DNA from: Irpex lacteus
Lineage: Eukaryota > Basidiomycota > Agaricomycetes > Polyporales > Irpicaceae
Length of the DNA: 64,000 nucleotides
Assembly (NCBI GenBank): GCA_001986395.2
Contig: MQVO02000060.1
Coordinates: 1 to 64,000, forward strand
Reading direction: 5' to 3'
Under the pieces are notes generated by a model that was not told the DNA's origin, did not search any database, and was given only the letters and a program-made list of their open reading frames with translations. How positions within the stretch are numbered: the first letter of the stretch is position 1; each line of letters opens with the position of its first letter. Shown in pieces: positions 45,814 through 57,122 of the stretch. Both the position numbers and the translations under genes were made by a program.

Positions 45814-47346
45814 TCACCAAACACCGCCATGCCCCGAACTCTCAATATCATACAGCGCTTCTTCACAGCGCGAGAAGAACGACTCGTTTGGAGTGGTCGA
45901 CGACTCGTTCGGAGTGAGCGATAGCTTCGGCGCGGAAGGGGACACAGAAGCAGAGGAAACGAGTGAGATAGGCCTAGTCGCGGTAGTGAGACGAGTAAAG
46001 TTCGACAAATCCGCGAGAGCTCCGAAGACTCTCGCCGAAAGAGTTTGTTTGTTTGTCGCGGTCTTCGTTGGTTGCGTAGCGTTCTCGTGTGCGTTGAAGG
46101 TATTGGTGTTCTCGTAGGCACTGGGGGATTTGCGTTTCGCGATCTTGCTCCTCGTCCCAGCCTTCGCTTTCTTTCTCGATATCGTCTTCGTCTCTTCACA
46201 GGGTGTTAATTCGCCTGTCGAAGGAGAAGAACCCGGAGAAGAGGAGGCAAAAGCAGAAGAAGATGGGAAGATAAACCCACGTCCAGACGGACTCTCCACG
46301 AGCTCACGGGGCGGGTAACACGACGTCGGCGGGACGTAGAGGTAGGTTGGATCTATCCGAGTCTGGATTTGCTCTTCCTCTCTTCCTTGCTCTCCGTCTT
46401 CGTCGTGGTCTTCGTCGTGGTTTGGAGTGTCGATACCGAGGGCGGAGTCTACGTCCATCTCAAAGTCCGTAGTGTCCGGGTTCGTAGTGATCGAGGAACG
46501 AGGAGAGGAAGGGCAAGGAGAAGCAGAGGAAGAGACAGGAGAAGGAGGAGAAGAGGAAGGAGAAGAGGGAAGGGAGTCAACGTCCTCAATGACAATGCGT
46601 GGGACCTGCAGACGTGCCTGTTTGACCTCGGAGGAGAGGATTTGGGTCGGAGTGGCAACTGAGAACGGTGCAGAGGTGGGATTGGCGAGAGAAATTGCAG
46701 AGGTGGGAGTAGTAGGAGAGATAGCAGGAGAGGTACTTGTAGCGAGAGAATCTGGACTAGAGTCAGCACCAAAAGCAGCAGCAGCAAGAGAGGCAGGAGA
46801 AGCAGAGGCAGGAGAGACGACAGGAGAGGCAGAAGAGGCAGCAGGAGTCGCAGGAGCAGCAGCGCGTTCCAAATCGATCTGTACGACAGGCACTTCCCAG
46901 CTCCATCTGAGGTTGAACCACGAAGTCGAAGTTGATGTCGGCTGAGATGGATCGGAGGAGCCGAAGATAGATTCGCGGAGGGAGGGGGATCTGTGGTGTC
47001 TCGAAGGAATAGGAAGAGGTGGGGGAGGAGTATCTTCAGTAAGGAGACCAGGTAGCACGAGGGCCCTAGGTAGAGATGGCACTTCGAATCCTTCCTTAAC
47101 GCATTTTCGTTCACCTTCACCGCCATCGGCCGCTTCGTCGCCCTCACACTCTTCTGGCACGTCATCACGAGACCGACCAAAGCACCTACGAACAACAAGC
47201 CACCCAAGGTACACCAACACGCAGAGCTGGATGAGGACTGCAAAGGCGAGCGCGATGAGGAAGACTGTCTTGTTGAGGTTGGCGTCGAATGCGTCTTGGG
47301 CTATTTGGTCTGCGAAGAAGGTGTTTGGGGGAGGGGGAGGGGCCAT
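45814..47346 (-). CDS. Single-pass membrane protein with long disordered tail
   Basis: Single-exon frame of 510 residues. After a Pro-rich start (MAPPPPPNTFF), residues about 27-52 form one strong membrane helix followed by RRCFGRSR, so the long C-terminal part is probably cytoplasmic. That part is Ser/Pro/Ala-rich and disordered, with an acidic stretch (about 295-330, DEDHDEDGEQGREEEQ) and a basic KKAKAGTRSKIAKRK patch. No enzyme domain is visible. Fungal proteins of this plan are often unnamed; I assign no function. The lack of stops over 1.5 kb in one frame, with a clear TM segment at the start, argues for a real gene. It diverges from ORC1 across 469 bases. Confidence 0.7.
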   Translation of the reverse strand: MAPPPPPNTFFADQIAQDAFDANLNKTVFLIALAFAVLIQLCVLVYLGWLVVRRCFGRSRDDVPEECEGDEAADGGEGERKCVKEGFEVPSLPRALVLPGLLTEDTPPPPLPIPSRHHRSPSLRESIFGSSDPSQPTSTSTSWFNLRWSWEVPVVQIDLERAAAPATPAASSASPVVSPASASPASLAAAAFGADSSPDSLATSTSPAISPTTPTSAISLANPTSAPFSVATPTQILSSEVKQARLQVPRIVIEDVDSLPSSPSSSPPSPVSSSASPCPSSPRSSITTNPDTTDFEMDVDSALGIDTPNHDEDHDEDGEQGREEEQIQTRIDPTYLYVPPTSCYPPRELVESPSGRGFIFPSSSAFASSSPGSSPSTGELTPCEETKTISRKKAKAGTRSKIAKRKSPSAYENTNTFNAHENATQPTKTATNKQTLSARVFGALADLSNFTRLTTATRPISLVSSASVSPSAPKLSLTPNESSTTPNESFFSRCEEALYDIESSGHGGVW

Positions 47347-47815
47347 CGCGTCCGGCTCCTAGTTCTAAAAGAGGCGCAGGCGAGAAAGCAAAGAGAGCCG
47401 AAGGAGAGGGTAAGGACAGTGAGAGTAGAGTAGAAGTAGAAAGAAACGTAGAATAGCTAAGGTAAAGAAGGAAAGACGGGAAGGACGACTTAACTTGAGT
47501 GGTGAGGGTTGTTAGTGTCAGCTATGCTGGGCTGTCATTATGTCTGCCGCTTTGCCAGCCCGCCTAGTGCATCGGAGTGGTCCCTCACGGGTTTCTCCTG
47601 GATATCCTATTCATTGGATTAGTACTCTTCGTTGTCTATTCCATAACATTATTATCAGCGTACGATGAATCGAGACTGAACGTCATGGAGGTGAAAAGAA
47701 ACCAAAACCCGCCGCTCGCCTCCCATAAAACGCGATCACGTGTTATCAGCGTCTACTCAATCATACCTGGCGGCCGTCGCGTAAGTCGTGCTCCTCGTCA
47801 CCGTCGACTGCACCG
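47347..47815. promoter_or_regulatory. Divergent promoter between membrane-protein gene and ORC1
   Basis: 469-base shared upstream region. It contains a CACGTG E-box-type palindrome (47737-47742) and an AACGCGAT sequence (47729-47736) with the ACGCG core bound by MBF-type cell-cycle factors in other fungi. Functional use is inferred only. Confidence 0.35.
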
Positions 47816-50800
47816 ATGGCATCAACGATGTCAACGCCCCGCCGCAGCTCCCGCCGCACCCAACCATCAGAGCTCCCCGCACAACCCGCACAGGCCTCCT
47901 CCTCGTCCTCCGCCGCTGTCCTGCACACACGCAATGTCAAAGTCGCGCTCGACCTCACGCCCGACCAGTGGGACGAGCTGCGTGGGACTGACATCAAGAC
48001 TATGCAAACTCATTTTCTTAGCCAGTACACCACCAAGCTTAATGGAGGCGCACCACCGACGAAGAGGGTGTACGGTAAAGCCAAACGACCTTCTCTACCT
48101 CTATCGAGAGATGAATTGAAGATCGGCGACACCATCCTCGTCGAGTTGGGTGGAGCGTCGACATTCAGAGAGCCGAGCGTCGCGGTGGTGACTGGGGTGT
48201 GGAAGGTTATGATTGGGGAGGAGGTGTTTTGTGTTAATGTGGGTGTGCATTGGTTTGTGAGGCCGAGTCAGTTGCCGAGGGTTAGGGCTGCTAGGGAGCA
48301 TCTCGAGGTGCGTGCCTGTCCTTGTCTCGTATCTCAAGTCTAGTGCTAAAATGCGTGATGTGGTGCGGGGTTGTAGAACGAGATATATTATTCGCTATCT
48401 GAGAACGACGTCGTACCGCTGGACGCAGTTGTCGGACATTGCACTGTCACATCTAATAAGAACGATAATGATGGTATGTGGCCGTCTTTTATGTCACGCC
48501 CATCTTACTTTGCGTACTTTTGTCTCTTATGAGTGGTGGCATGGTAGTCGAGTCAAGGTATTCATTCGTATTGAGATATCTTCTATCACCTTCATTCTCT
48601 TCAACCAATCTTGAACATCTATCACTGTGCTCCTAATCTCTTCCCCTTCTCCTATCCACACTCTCTACTCTCCCTAACCCTCCTCTACTCCCTAACTAAC
48701 CCCCCCCCTTTCTAACAGACCCCCAAACATTCTACTGCATCTACGCAACACACACCCAAAAAGGCCTCTTCTACACATTCAACTGGTCCTCCCATCGCTC
48801 CTCCTCTCTCCCCTCCCTCACATCTACTAATCATTACTGGGAGCTAGGAAGAAACGGCGCAGAGGGGTGGGACGTAGGCGTCGTTAACCCGCCCGAAACT
48901 CCGAAGAAAGTGAAGCAGTCTGTTGGGACGCCTAGACGGGTCGCGCGGCCGCGACTGACTAATGTACCCGAGGAAGAAGAGGAGAGTGAAGAGGGAGAGA
49001 CAGGGAAGAGGAAGAGAAGCAGGACGTCGCTGGGAGAGGCAGTTAAGACGAAACGTCCGCGGATTACTGAGTCCGAATCTGAGGGAGGGGAGAACATTGA
49101 GGAGGATGAGGACGCTTTGCCCGTCGTGCAGAGTGCGCGGCGTGTTCGAAAAGAGGGACAGGAAGGGGAAGATGTAGAAGAGGAAGAGAGTGAGGAAGAA
49201 GCTGCAGTACCGCGCACACCTTCCCGACGCGGTCGTGGACGCGGTAGGGGCCGTGGTAGAGGCAAAGCCGTACCCACACCTCGCTCACATTTAACTAAAT
49301 CTCCAACCAAGAAGGCCCGTGGACACGCAAGCGAAGACTCCTCCTCCTCCGAAGAAGGAGAACACTCCGACTTCGAGGATACAGTTCCACCGTCCGACGA
49401 GGAAAGCGAATCCGAGCCCTCTGCGAGTGAACACGATGGTGAGGACGATGAAGAGTTTGATGAGGAGGAAAATGATGATGCAGTACCGAGGACGCCCTCC
49501 CGCCGCCGCCGCCGTCAGGCCACCGGCACTCCTTCCCGCCGCCCTCCTACCACTCCCTCTCGTCGCTCCCGAGGAAGCACAACAAGTACACCCCGCCGCC
49601 CCCGCACGACGGCACGAACCCTCGCATTACCAACCCCACACTCTAAAGCCGCCCTCCGCGCACGTCGACACAAACGTCAGCTCCACGTTCGCCCGCTAGG
49701 GCCAGACTTCGGGCTCGGGCTTTCGGGGGTGAATGCTAGAGTAGGGAGTGGAGGGCTGAGGGAAGGAGAGGGAGAGGAAGGGGGATGGATGGAGGAGGAG
49801 GATAGGTGGGTTAGGGCGATGGGGGTTTTGCATGTTGGTAGTCGGCCTGGGGGTGGCTCGCACTCTCACTCTCAGGCGGGCAACTCTCAGGCGGGTGACT
49901 CGGAGCACTTGCAGCGAGAAGACGATGAAGGCAGAGAAGACGAAGACAAGGAAGAGGAAGAAATGGGAAGGGAGGGGAGGGAAGGCAGAGAGGGGAGACA
50001 GAGAGACGTCCTACCCTGCCGGGAAAGAGAGTACGAGTCTATACTGAGGGCTGTGGAGGAGCTGCTTGAGGAGGGGAGTGGGGGGTGTGTATGTGAGTTT
50101 TATTCTTACCTATTCGTTTGTTTCTTGGGGGTTTGGATGGTTTCCTTCGGCTCTTTCAACGCTTCGAGACGATGCTGAGGAAGTGGGCATCGCTAGCTGA
50201 GAACGGGGGGACGTTACTAGCTAAGGAAGAGGACATCCTCCCTCCTCTCTTCGACGAGTCCTTCCCGCCTCCCTCCTCAACGAAGAGAACGTCAACTATA
50301 TGCACACTCGTACTCACATGCTCCCATCCTAACACATTCACATCCTCGCGAAACGAAAACTTCGGAACTGACTAACATTCCTCGATTGCAGATATATCAG
50401 GCGTACCAGGGACAGGCAAGACAGCGACCGTACACGCCGTCGTGAGGGAGCTGAAGCGGATGGCTGAGTTAAATGTACGTGTCTCCTTCCCTTTTCCTAC
50501 ATATTCCCTCTTCCCTATCCCGTTGTCCCCTACCTCTCTGAACTAACACCGTTGGTAATTACAGGAAGCCAACCCATTCACATACGTAGAGATCAACGGC
50601 CTACGCATCCCCGAGCCCGCCGCCGCGTACAACCTCCTCTGGGAGGCTCTCTCTGGCACTTCTGATGACAACCACGGAAGTAGAGAAAATAGGTTGAGCG
50701 CGAAGGAGGCGTTGAAGAGGTTGACGAAGCATTTTGGTCAGGGGGTTAGGTATGGGCCTGGGGGGCATGCTTGGTGCGTTTCTTTCTCCTCTCTTTACCT

Positions 50801-51869
50801 CTCTTCTGGTCTATTCTATTCATGAAGAAGAAGAAGGAATGCTAACGAGACCAACAGCATCGTGCTAATGGACGAACTCGACCAACTGATGACCGCGAAG
50901 CAAGACGTCGTGTACAACTTCTTCAACTGGCCGACGCTCGTGGGGAGCAAGCTTGTTGTGCTCGCTGTGGCGAACACGATGGATTTGCCGGAGAGGGTTA
51001 TGAGTGGACGGGTTCGGAGTCGACTTGGTGGGTGTTATCTCCATTCTCCTTCCTTCATATTATCTCCTCATGGTGAACTGAAATTCGACTCTAAACAGGC
51101 ATGACACGAATAAACTTCCAACCTTACACGACACCCCAACTTGAGCAGATCGTGAATACCCGTCTGCAGCACGCCCACGCGACAGACGTGATCGCGCCTG
51201 ACGGAGTCAAGTTTGCGGCGATGAAGGTGGCGAGCGTGAGTGGCGACGCTCGACGGGTTCTAGACATCTGTCGGTACGTCTTTCCTTACACCCTCCACCC
51301 TCACTTCAACGAGTAGTATCTGTATACTGACAATGGTGAAATGGTATGTAGGCGAGCGGTGGAGTTAGTCCAGCCTCATGGACGGATGGCGCGGACGGAC
51401 GACGTGAAGCGCGTGATCGTGGACATGCAGAACAGCCCGACGGCGGCGTACCTGCGTGAGCTGAGCTTCCATGAGCGGTTGATGCTGCTCGCGTTGTTGA
51501 GGGTAGTGAAGAGGGAGGGTGTGGATGAGGTTAAATGGGGTGATGTACGTCCTTCTTTCTCCATCTCTCCCTCTTCTTTCCTTGAACTGACAATGTCAAT
51601 GGTACACGTAGGTCCAAAGACAACACCTCCTTCATCTAACAGTCCTCGCCTCCGACTCCGACACAACTCGCGCGCCAACTCCCGAAGAGCTAAGCATGGT
51701 GCTGGACTCTCTGGTCGCCTCGAGGGCGGTATTGTACGAGGAGGGCGTGGCTGCGTCGAGGAAGCGGGAGGAGGAGAGGAAGATGGTGTTGAATGTTGAG
51801 GGCGAGGAGGTGGAGAGAGTGCTTGGGGAGGTGGGCGGGGCGAAGTGGAGGAATGCGCTGAATATATAG
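47816..51869 (+). CDS. ORC1: Origin recognition complex subunit 1
   Basis: Predicted 1016 residues from nine exons: 47816-48307, 48377-48473, 48719-50092, 50392-50474, 50565-50773, 50858-51027, 51099-51273, 51352-51544, 51612-51869. The largest ORC subunit binds origins and loads CDC6 and MCM in the nucleus. A BAH domain spans about residues 60-240 (IGDTILVELGG, GVHWFVRPSQL, DPQTFYCIYA). A disordered middle (about 260-640) has alternating acidic runs and TPSRR/RGRGRG basic motifs. The AAA+ part has Walker A GVPGTGKT (about 658-665), Walker B VLMDELD (about 754-759), VANTMDLPERVM (sensor 1) and GDARRVLDICRRAVE (sensor 2), then a winged-helix tail. The TGTGAGT donor after exon 3 was chosen because it restores GGCVYISGVPG. 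Intron 3 (299 nt) is unusually long. An ATG four codons in could also be the start. Confidence 0.92.
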
Positions 51870-52147
51870 GTGTTTAGACTAGAGGAGACTGTTGTTTTTA
51901 TATTTGTATCTTATACTTTGCTGTACCGTATTTTCACGTAAATACCCATCTGCGAGGCGAGGAAGTAAGAAATATCGATGTTTGTGCGAGGCCTAAACAG
52001 GCGCCCAATGTCATCGCGATCTCACAAAAACAGCGCTCAGATTTTGACTTGTTCTCAGAGACTCAGACGGCTTCGATTCACTCAGTCGCAACCTTCGACT
52101 TCCTGAGTCAAGCCAGCTCACTATTAGGACTGCACGGCTAGGTAGTC
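51870..52147. other. ORC1-BRF1 intergenic region
   Basis: 278 bases holding the ORC1 3' UTR and the BRF1 promoter. Confidence 0.5.
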
Positions 52148-54717
52148 ATGGTAAGTCAGTGGACAAGCGTTGAAGGATCCAGAAAAGCGAAGTGCTGATT
52201 ACATACTTTGCTAGACTGTGTGTACGGATTGCGGAGGGACCGTCATTGAATACGACGCTGCGGCAGGCAATGGGTTCTGTGTCAACTGTGGGACTGTTGT
52301 GGAGGAGAATACCATTGTCAACGAGGTATGTATGCTGTTTGTGAAGTAGATCGCTCTATACTACCCCGTTCAAGGGGCTTCTGGACGACCTTCTTTACAC
52401 TTGTCGTTTATAAACGCAATACACTCACACTCGATGTTGCTGTAGGTGACCTTCGGAGAGACGAGTAATGGAGCCGCTATGGTACATGGAAGCTTTGTTG
52501 CGCAGGGTGCCAGTACGTACCGATTATCCGAGCATTGCACTTGTCAGAGCGACGACTTATTGGTTGCCCATTCAATTAGCTCACGCTCGGATGGGTGGGC
52601 CGTTTGGGAACAGGGGAAGCAGCGAGAGCAGAGAACAGACTATCGCCAATGGTGCGTACATCCATCCTATTTACCTCTGCGAATCACTACTCATGACCTC
52701 AATAATCCAGCTAGTCGCAAGATACAGCAAATTTGCCACCACTTTCGCTTGTCGGAGAACGTTTCACTGGCAGCAACCCGGCTGTATACCCTTGCACTTG
52801 AACACAAGTTCACGCGTGGACGGAGAAGTATGCATGTAGTCGCTGTTTGCGTCTACGTTGCGTGCCGGCAGAAGGAGACGAGGAATTATATGCTCATTGA
52901 CTTTTCTGACTTGCTTCAGGTGCGCATACAGAACACTAGTTCATCCAAATACCAACTCACACGTTCCATTCGATATAGGTGAACGTATTTGAACTCGGAC
53001 ACACCTACCTCCAACTCGTCCGCACACTCAACCTCCGTCTACCCCCTATCGACCCCTCACACCACATCTCCCGCTTTGCCGCGCTACTCGAGTTTGGCGA
53101 CGAAACCCCCCGAGTGGCAGTCGACGCCACGCGTCTTGTGGCTCGTATGGATCGAGACTGGCTTGCTCGAGGACGCAGACCATCAGGCATCTGCGGCGCC
53201 GCGCTGTTGCTCGCGGCGCGGATGAACAACTTCAGACGAAGCGTAGCTGAGATCGTGCAGGTGGTGAAGATCGCGGACAGTACAGTGCGGAAGAGGCTAG
53301 AAGAGTTCAAGAAGACGGGAAGTGCTGCGTTGAGTGTGGGAGACTTTAGGAGTGTGTGGTTGGAGGAGGAAAGTGAGCCCCCGGCATTTGTGAGAGGACG
53401 AGAAAAGGAGGAGAAAGAGAGGTTGGCAGAAGAGGCTGGTGAAGCAGGAGAGAGAGAGCAGGTGTCGAAGGGTTCGAAGGGCAAAGGAAAGGCGAAAGGA
53501 AAAGGGAAGAAGAGGAAACGGAAGCGCGGAGAAGATTCTGACGAGGAGGAGGATCAAGATATGGATGTTGAGCAAACACAGGTAGACGAGGCTGCGCCAA
53601 CAGAAGGACCAGTCTTCGACCCTACTTTGCTGAATCAGGGTATCCTTGCTGGTACGACGAACGAGCCACTCTTCCTACCGGAGGACTTTGCTCCGCCAGA
53701 GAGTACGCTGGTCGAGGGCGAGTCCACCTTGGTAGACCCAGCTGCATCCGTCGACAAACCGCAAGAGGAAGTCGCAAGTGGGAGTGTTTCTATACCCGCG
53801 CCCCGAGAGGCAACGCCTATCGAAGCATCTCTTGACGCTGCTCTGACTGAAGAAGTCTCGTCCTTCCTCGAGACTGAGAAGGGTGCACAGTTGAGCGAAG
53901 CCCTCGACACCGCGGATGCGGAACGAGCGGCGACATTCTCTGGGGATCAAGAGCTCGAAGGACTCGACGAAGAGGAACTCGACGCTTTCATCCTCACCGA
54001 GGAAGAGGTACGCATGAAAGAGCGTGTGTGGGTAGAGATGAATAAGGAGTATCTGGAAAACCTCGCCGGTGAGTTATTAGCCTTGAGTATACAATACCAT
54101 CAACAAACGCTAACTGTTGTGACGCTGTCGCGGAACGGTTTTTTGCTTCAGCCAAACTTGAGCAGGAACAACTCGGAGGCGAGCAGGAGAAGAAAAAGCG
54201 CAAGGTTCGTATCCCGCTCATGGCAGATTATAGACGCCGTAGAGAAATTCTCATTTTCACATTTGTATTCGCTCGGCTACTACTTTAGAAACGGAAGGGG
54301 AACAATAACAAACCTCGAGATGCATCGACGCCAAACGGTGCCACTGCAGCAGAGTCCGTCAGGAACCTCATCAAGAAGAACCCACGGTACAGCAAGAGGA
54401 TCAACTACGACGCGCTGCGCGATTTATTCGATGGCGATGGCCCAGGAGGGATGCAGATCGAAGAGCAGAAGGTTAATATGGACAAGGAAATGTACACTAT
54501 GGATCCCGAACAGGATGACGATATGGGCGTTGTCGTCGAAGAAGGCGGTGGTGGCATAGGCATGCAGCCGACTTCTCGAAAGTCTGCTGTGAGCGATGTC
54601 GCAGGGGGTGCTGATGAGGATGGGGAGGGTGATGTCGATGATGACATGTATGCTGACTTGGATGGCAAGGGTGATGATTATGGAGGGGAATGGGACGCGT
54701 ACGAACAGGAAGTGTAG
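52148..54717 (+). CDS. BRF1: TFIIIB subunit BRF1 (TFIIB-related factor)
   Basis: Predicted 677 residues from eight exons: 52148-52150, 52215-52325, 52446-52512, 52580-52651, 52711-52919, 52979-54068, 54152-54204, 54289-54717. BRF1 recruits RNA polymerase III with TBP and BDP1. A zinc ribbon uses Cys4, Cys7, Cys23 and Cys26 (VCTDCGG...GFCVNC). Two cyclin-like repeats follow, including SRKIQQICHHFRL, TRGRRSMHVVAVCVYVACRQ and RRPSGICGAALLLAARMNNF. The C-terminal part has the Brf1 homology block KRINYDALRDLF (about 571-582) and an acidic tail. The start codon alone makes up the coding part of exon 1: ATG is followed at once by GTAAGT. No other in-frame ATG precedes the zinc ribbon, so the spliced start looks required. 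Confidence 0.92.
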
Positions 54718-55771
54718 AGGAAGCTGGGTGGACTGATCTAAGGCGAATCGACACGTATTCGGGAGCCGCTGGACTGATTATTGCTATTATTAGGATTATT
54801 CATAGCGTTACAGCAAAGACAGACATTGGTTTTACCGTCCAGTGCAGTCACGATATTCAGGAGATTTAAGAATCCGAAAACGCAAGCGCCGTGCCGATGG
54901 TGCATCCAGATTTGGTACGTCGGTGTCCAAAAACGGTCTTCGTCGGCGCTGCTAGCTTGACTCTATTGTGAAGACCACCGTCACGAATCGGAATTATTCG
55001 GTGAGCCCATTCTGACCCATAGCTCTGAGGTGATCTTGGTCTCTGACTTATCTCTTTCCTGCTTCTACTGTGTAGTACCAAATAACCCATTTCCGTCGCC
55101 AGAGTGTGGTCTCTCGACGGCAAATGTGACGTTCCCACCAGTGTCGTCTCCTCATCCCATGCCGGCTTCAAAGTAAACGCGTCTATCATTGCGATCTCGG
55201 ACTCTTTCTGGCCATGGCCTCCTTGATTCGCACAGCTTTCGATCGGTCTCTAGCAGTGGCAAGAGCGCATTGCAGTGATCCCTTGAGTACTCGGGCGCCC
55301 CTCTTAATTGCAAGTGGCACGCAACGGAAGGCGGATCGCGACGCGTCGTTCAGACATGCTATGGCCTTAACCTTGTATTACCTGACTTTAGCACCATATG
55401 CACTCAAGGCCAAAACTTTGGTGCTTGGATTCAATGCACGGCAGCTTTCAATTCCCTATTACGGTGCCATGTCCCCGAAGGTCTGGGTGAGTGTCTTGCC
55501 GATTGACATGATTGTCCAGTGATTGACCAAAGGATCTCGATATCAGCTGTGCAATGGCCCCGAACAGGGTCACAAACAGTTCAAGGCCTTGACACGAGGC
55601 GATTGTACTCCCAGTGGCGGTTTCCATCGCTCAGTGTCTCAGACAATGAACGGCAAGACGGGAAGGTACTTAAAGGACGGTGGTTCCGAAGTTCTTGCTC
55701 CCCGTAGCACACGACTCCGCGCATCCACCCCTCCTCCTTAGCACCTTTGATAGGTACACTCTCTTCTCGAC
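54718..55771. other. Intergenic, no firm gene
   Basis: About 1 kb. A 102-codon frame at 55214-55522 has no domain and hits a stop right after its only plausible splice junction, so it is not called. Confidence 0.4.
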
Positions 55772-57122
55772 ATGCCCGTCACTAGATCCGCCTTTGCACG
55801 GGCTACTCGTTCGTCTCGCTCCGGAGGGCCCTCTCGTTCAGCGCGATATGTGACGGCAACCTACGATAGGTCGTCCTCAGCCAGCGTTAGCAACGCATGG
55901 GTAGCCACTGAAGCGGACGTGGAACGCTACCCCCAGTTCGACGACCTACTCAAGAAGTGGAAAGGCGCGATTGATACTCTCCACCGCCTCAAGGGCTCCG
56001 ATAAACTCGTGTCGCTGAAGGACATCGAGTTCGACGACGAGACGTCTACCGCGGAAAGAATACAGGTGGCTTGTGATCGTCTGGGTATAGATGCATCGGT
56101 CTTTGACCTGCACATTTGTATAACGGGTGACGGAAACAAGGTACGTCGTCATACTTTACCCACATATTACAAGACTCACGTGTTCTGTGACAGATCTGCT
56201 TCTGCTTTGCGTGCTGTTATGAAGGAGCTGGTGTACAGCCTCGGTCATACAGTCTCCAAAATAAAGCCAAGAACATGGAAAGACACCCGAGCAGCGACGG
56301 CCATTGTCGTGTCATCGCCAAGCTACTCGGGCTCGACTGGAAGATCCTCGCGAAGAAACTTGCATGTCCTCACTGCGCATTTGCGTAAGTCATATTAGCT
56401 GCATTTAATCATTTAACGGCATCTCATGTGTTCTTAGTGTGAATGCCTGCCGCCTCGATCAGTTCACCAAGCACATGAGGAAGGCACATTCCGATATTGA
56501 CGACACACAAGAAACCAGCAATGATCGGCTGCACCCTACCGTGTCACCATCCTCCGACACTGAATCCCTATCTTCCCTGTTATCTCTTTCGCCGATGTCC
56601 AGTGCTTCGACGGCGTCGCTGCCTACCCCTCTGCCATTTAATGGCTCTTCGTATAGCCCCAACGATGAATGTGACTTCTTCAACCCCCAGATCATCACTG
56701 ACAACTACGGCGGCCAATATGCACTCACGCAGCCCCTCGACTCTCTCTCATACTCTCAGCTCACTTATGGCACCGACGATTTCGGTTCCAGTTCATGCTA
56801 TGCTGCGAACTACCACTACCATGTCCCATCGCTCTATCCCCCAGCCGGCCATCTGATGTACCAGAACGAGGCTGAGGTTGGAGTTTCACAATCTTCTTCA
56901 GTCGGTTCTCCGTACGAAAAATTCGAAGACTGGGAGTACCTCCCGACCGACGTCTATACTCAAACGCAGTGGTCCTCGTCTTCACCGATACCCGATCTGG
57001 ATGGAACCATGCCCGGAGCGCTTCCATCCCAAACCATACAGTTGCCCGTCACCTTCCAACCATCTCTGGATCTCGCATACAACTCGCAACTGTTCGGCGG
57101 AGAGATCGCGGTATTTGCATAA
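55772..57122 (+). CDS. Zinc-finger-like protein with Ser/Tyr-rich acidic tail, unrecognised
   Basis: Predicted 414 residues from exons 55772-56140, 56194-56384 and 56438-57122, all in frame. Residues 1-40 are Arg/Ser-rich. The centre is Cys-rich: ICFCFACCYE (about 124-133), a YSLQNKAKNMERH block, then CPHC...FTKHMRKAH (Cys181, Cys184, His199, His204), which fits a C2H2-type finger with a long loop. The last 200 residues are rich in Ser, Pro, Tyr and acidic residues, as in activation domains. Inference: a nuclear transcription factor. The family is not one I can name, though the arrangement looks like lineage-specific agaricomycete regulators. Confidence 0.7.

Noticed and set aside
45474..46199. 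Arg/Ser-rich minus-strand frame of 241 codons
   Set aside because: It overlaps and continues past the membrane-protein gene in another frame and has no domain; a shadow frame.
46427..46945. Glu/Ala-rich plus-strand frame opposite the membrane-protein gene
   Set aside because: It is the reverse complement of the Ser/Ala/Pro-rich coding region.
55214..55522. 102-codon plus-strand frame after BRF1
   Set aside because: No homology recognised, and the only good splice donor leads straight into a stop codon.
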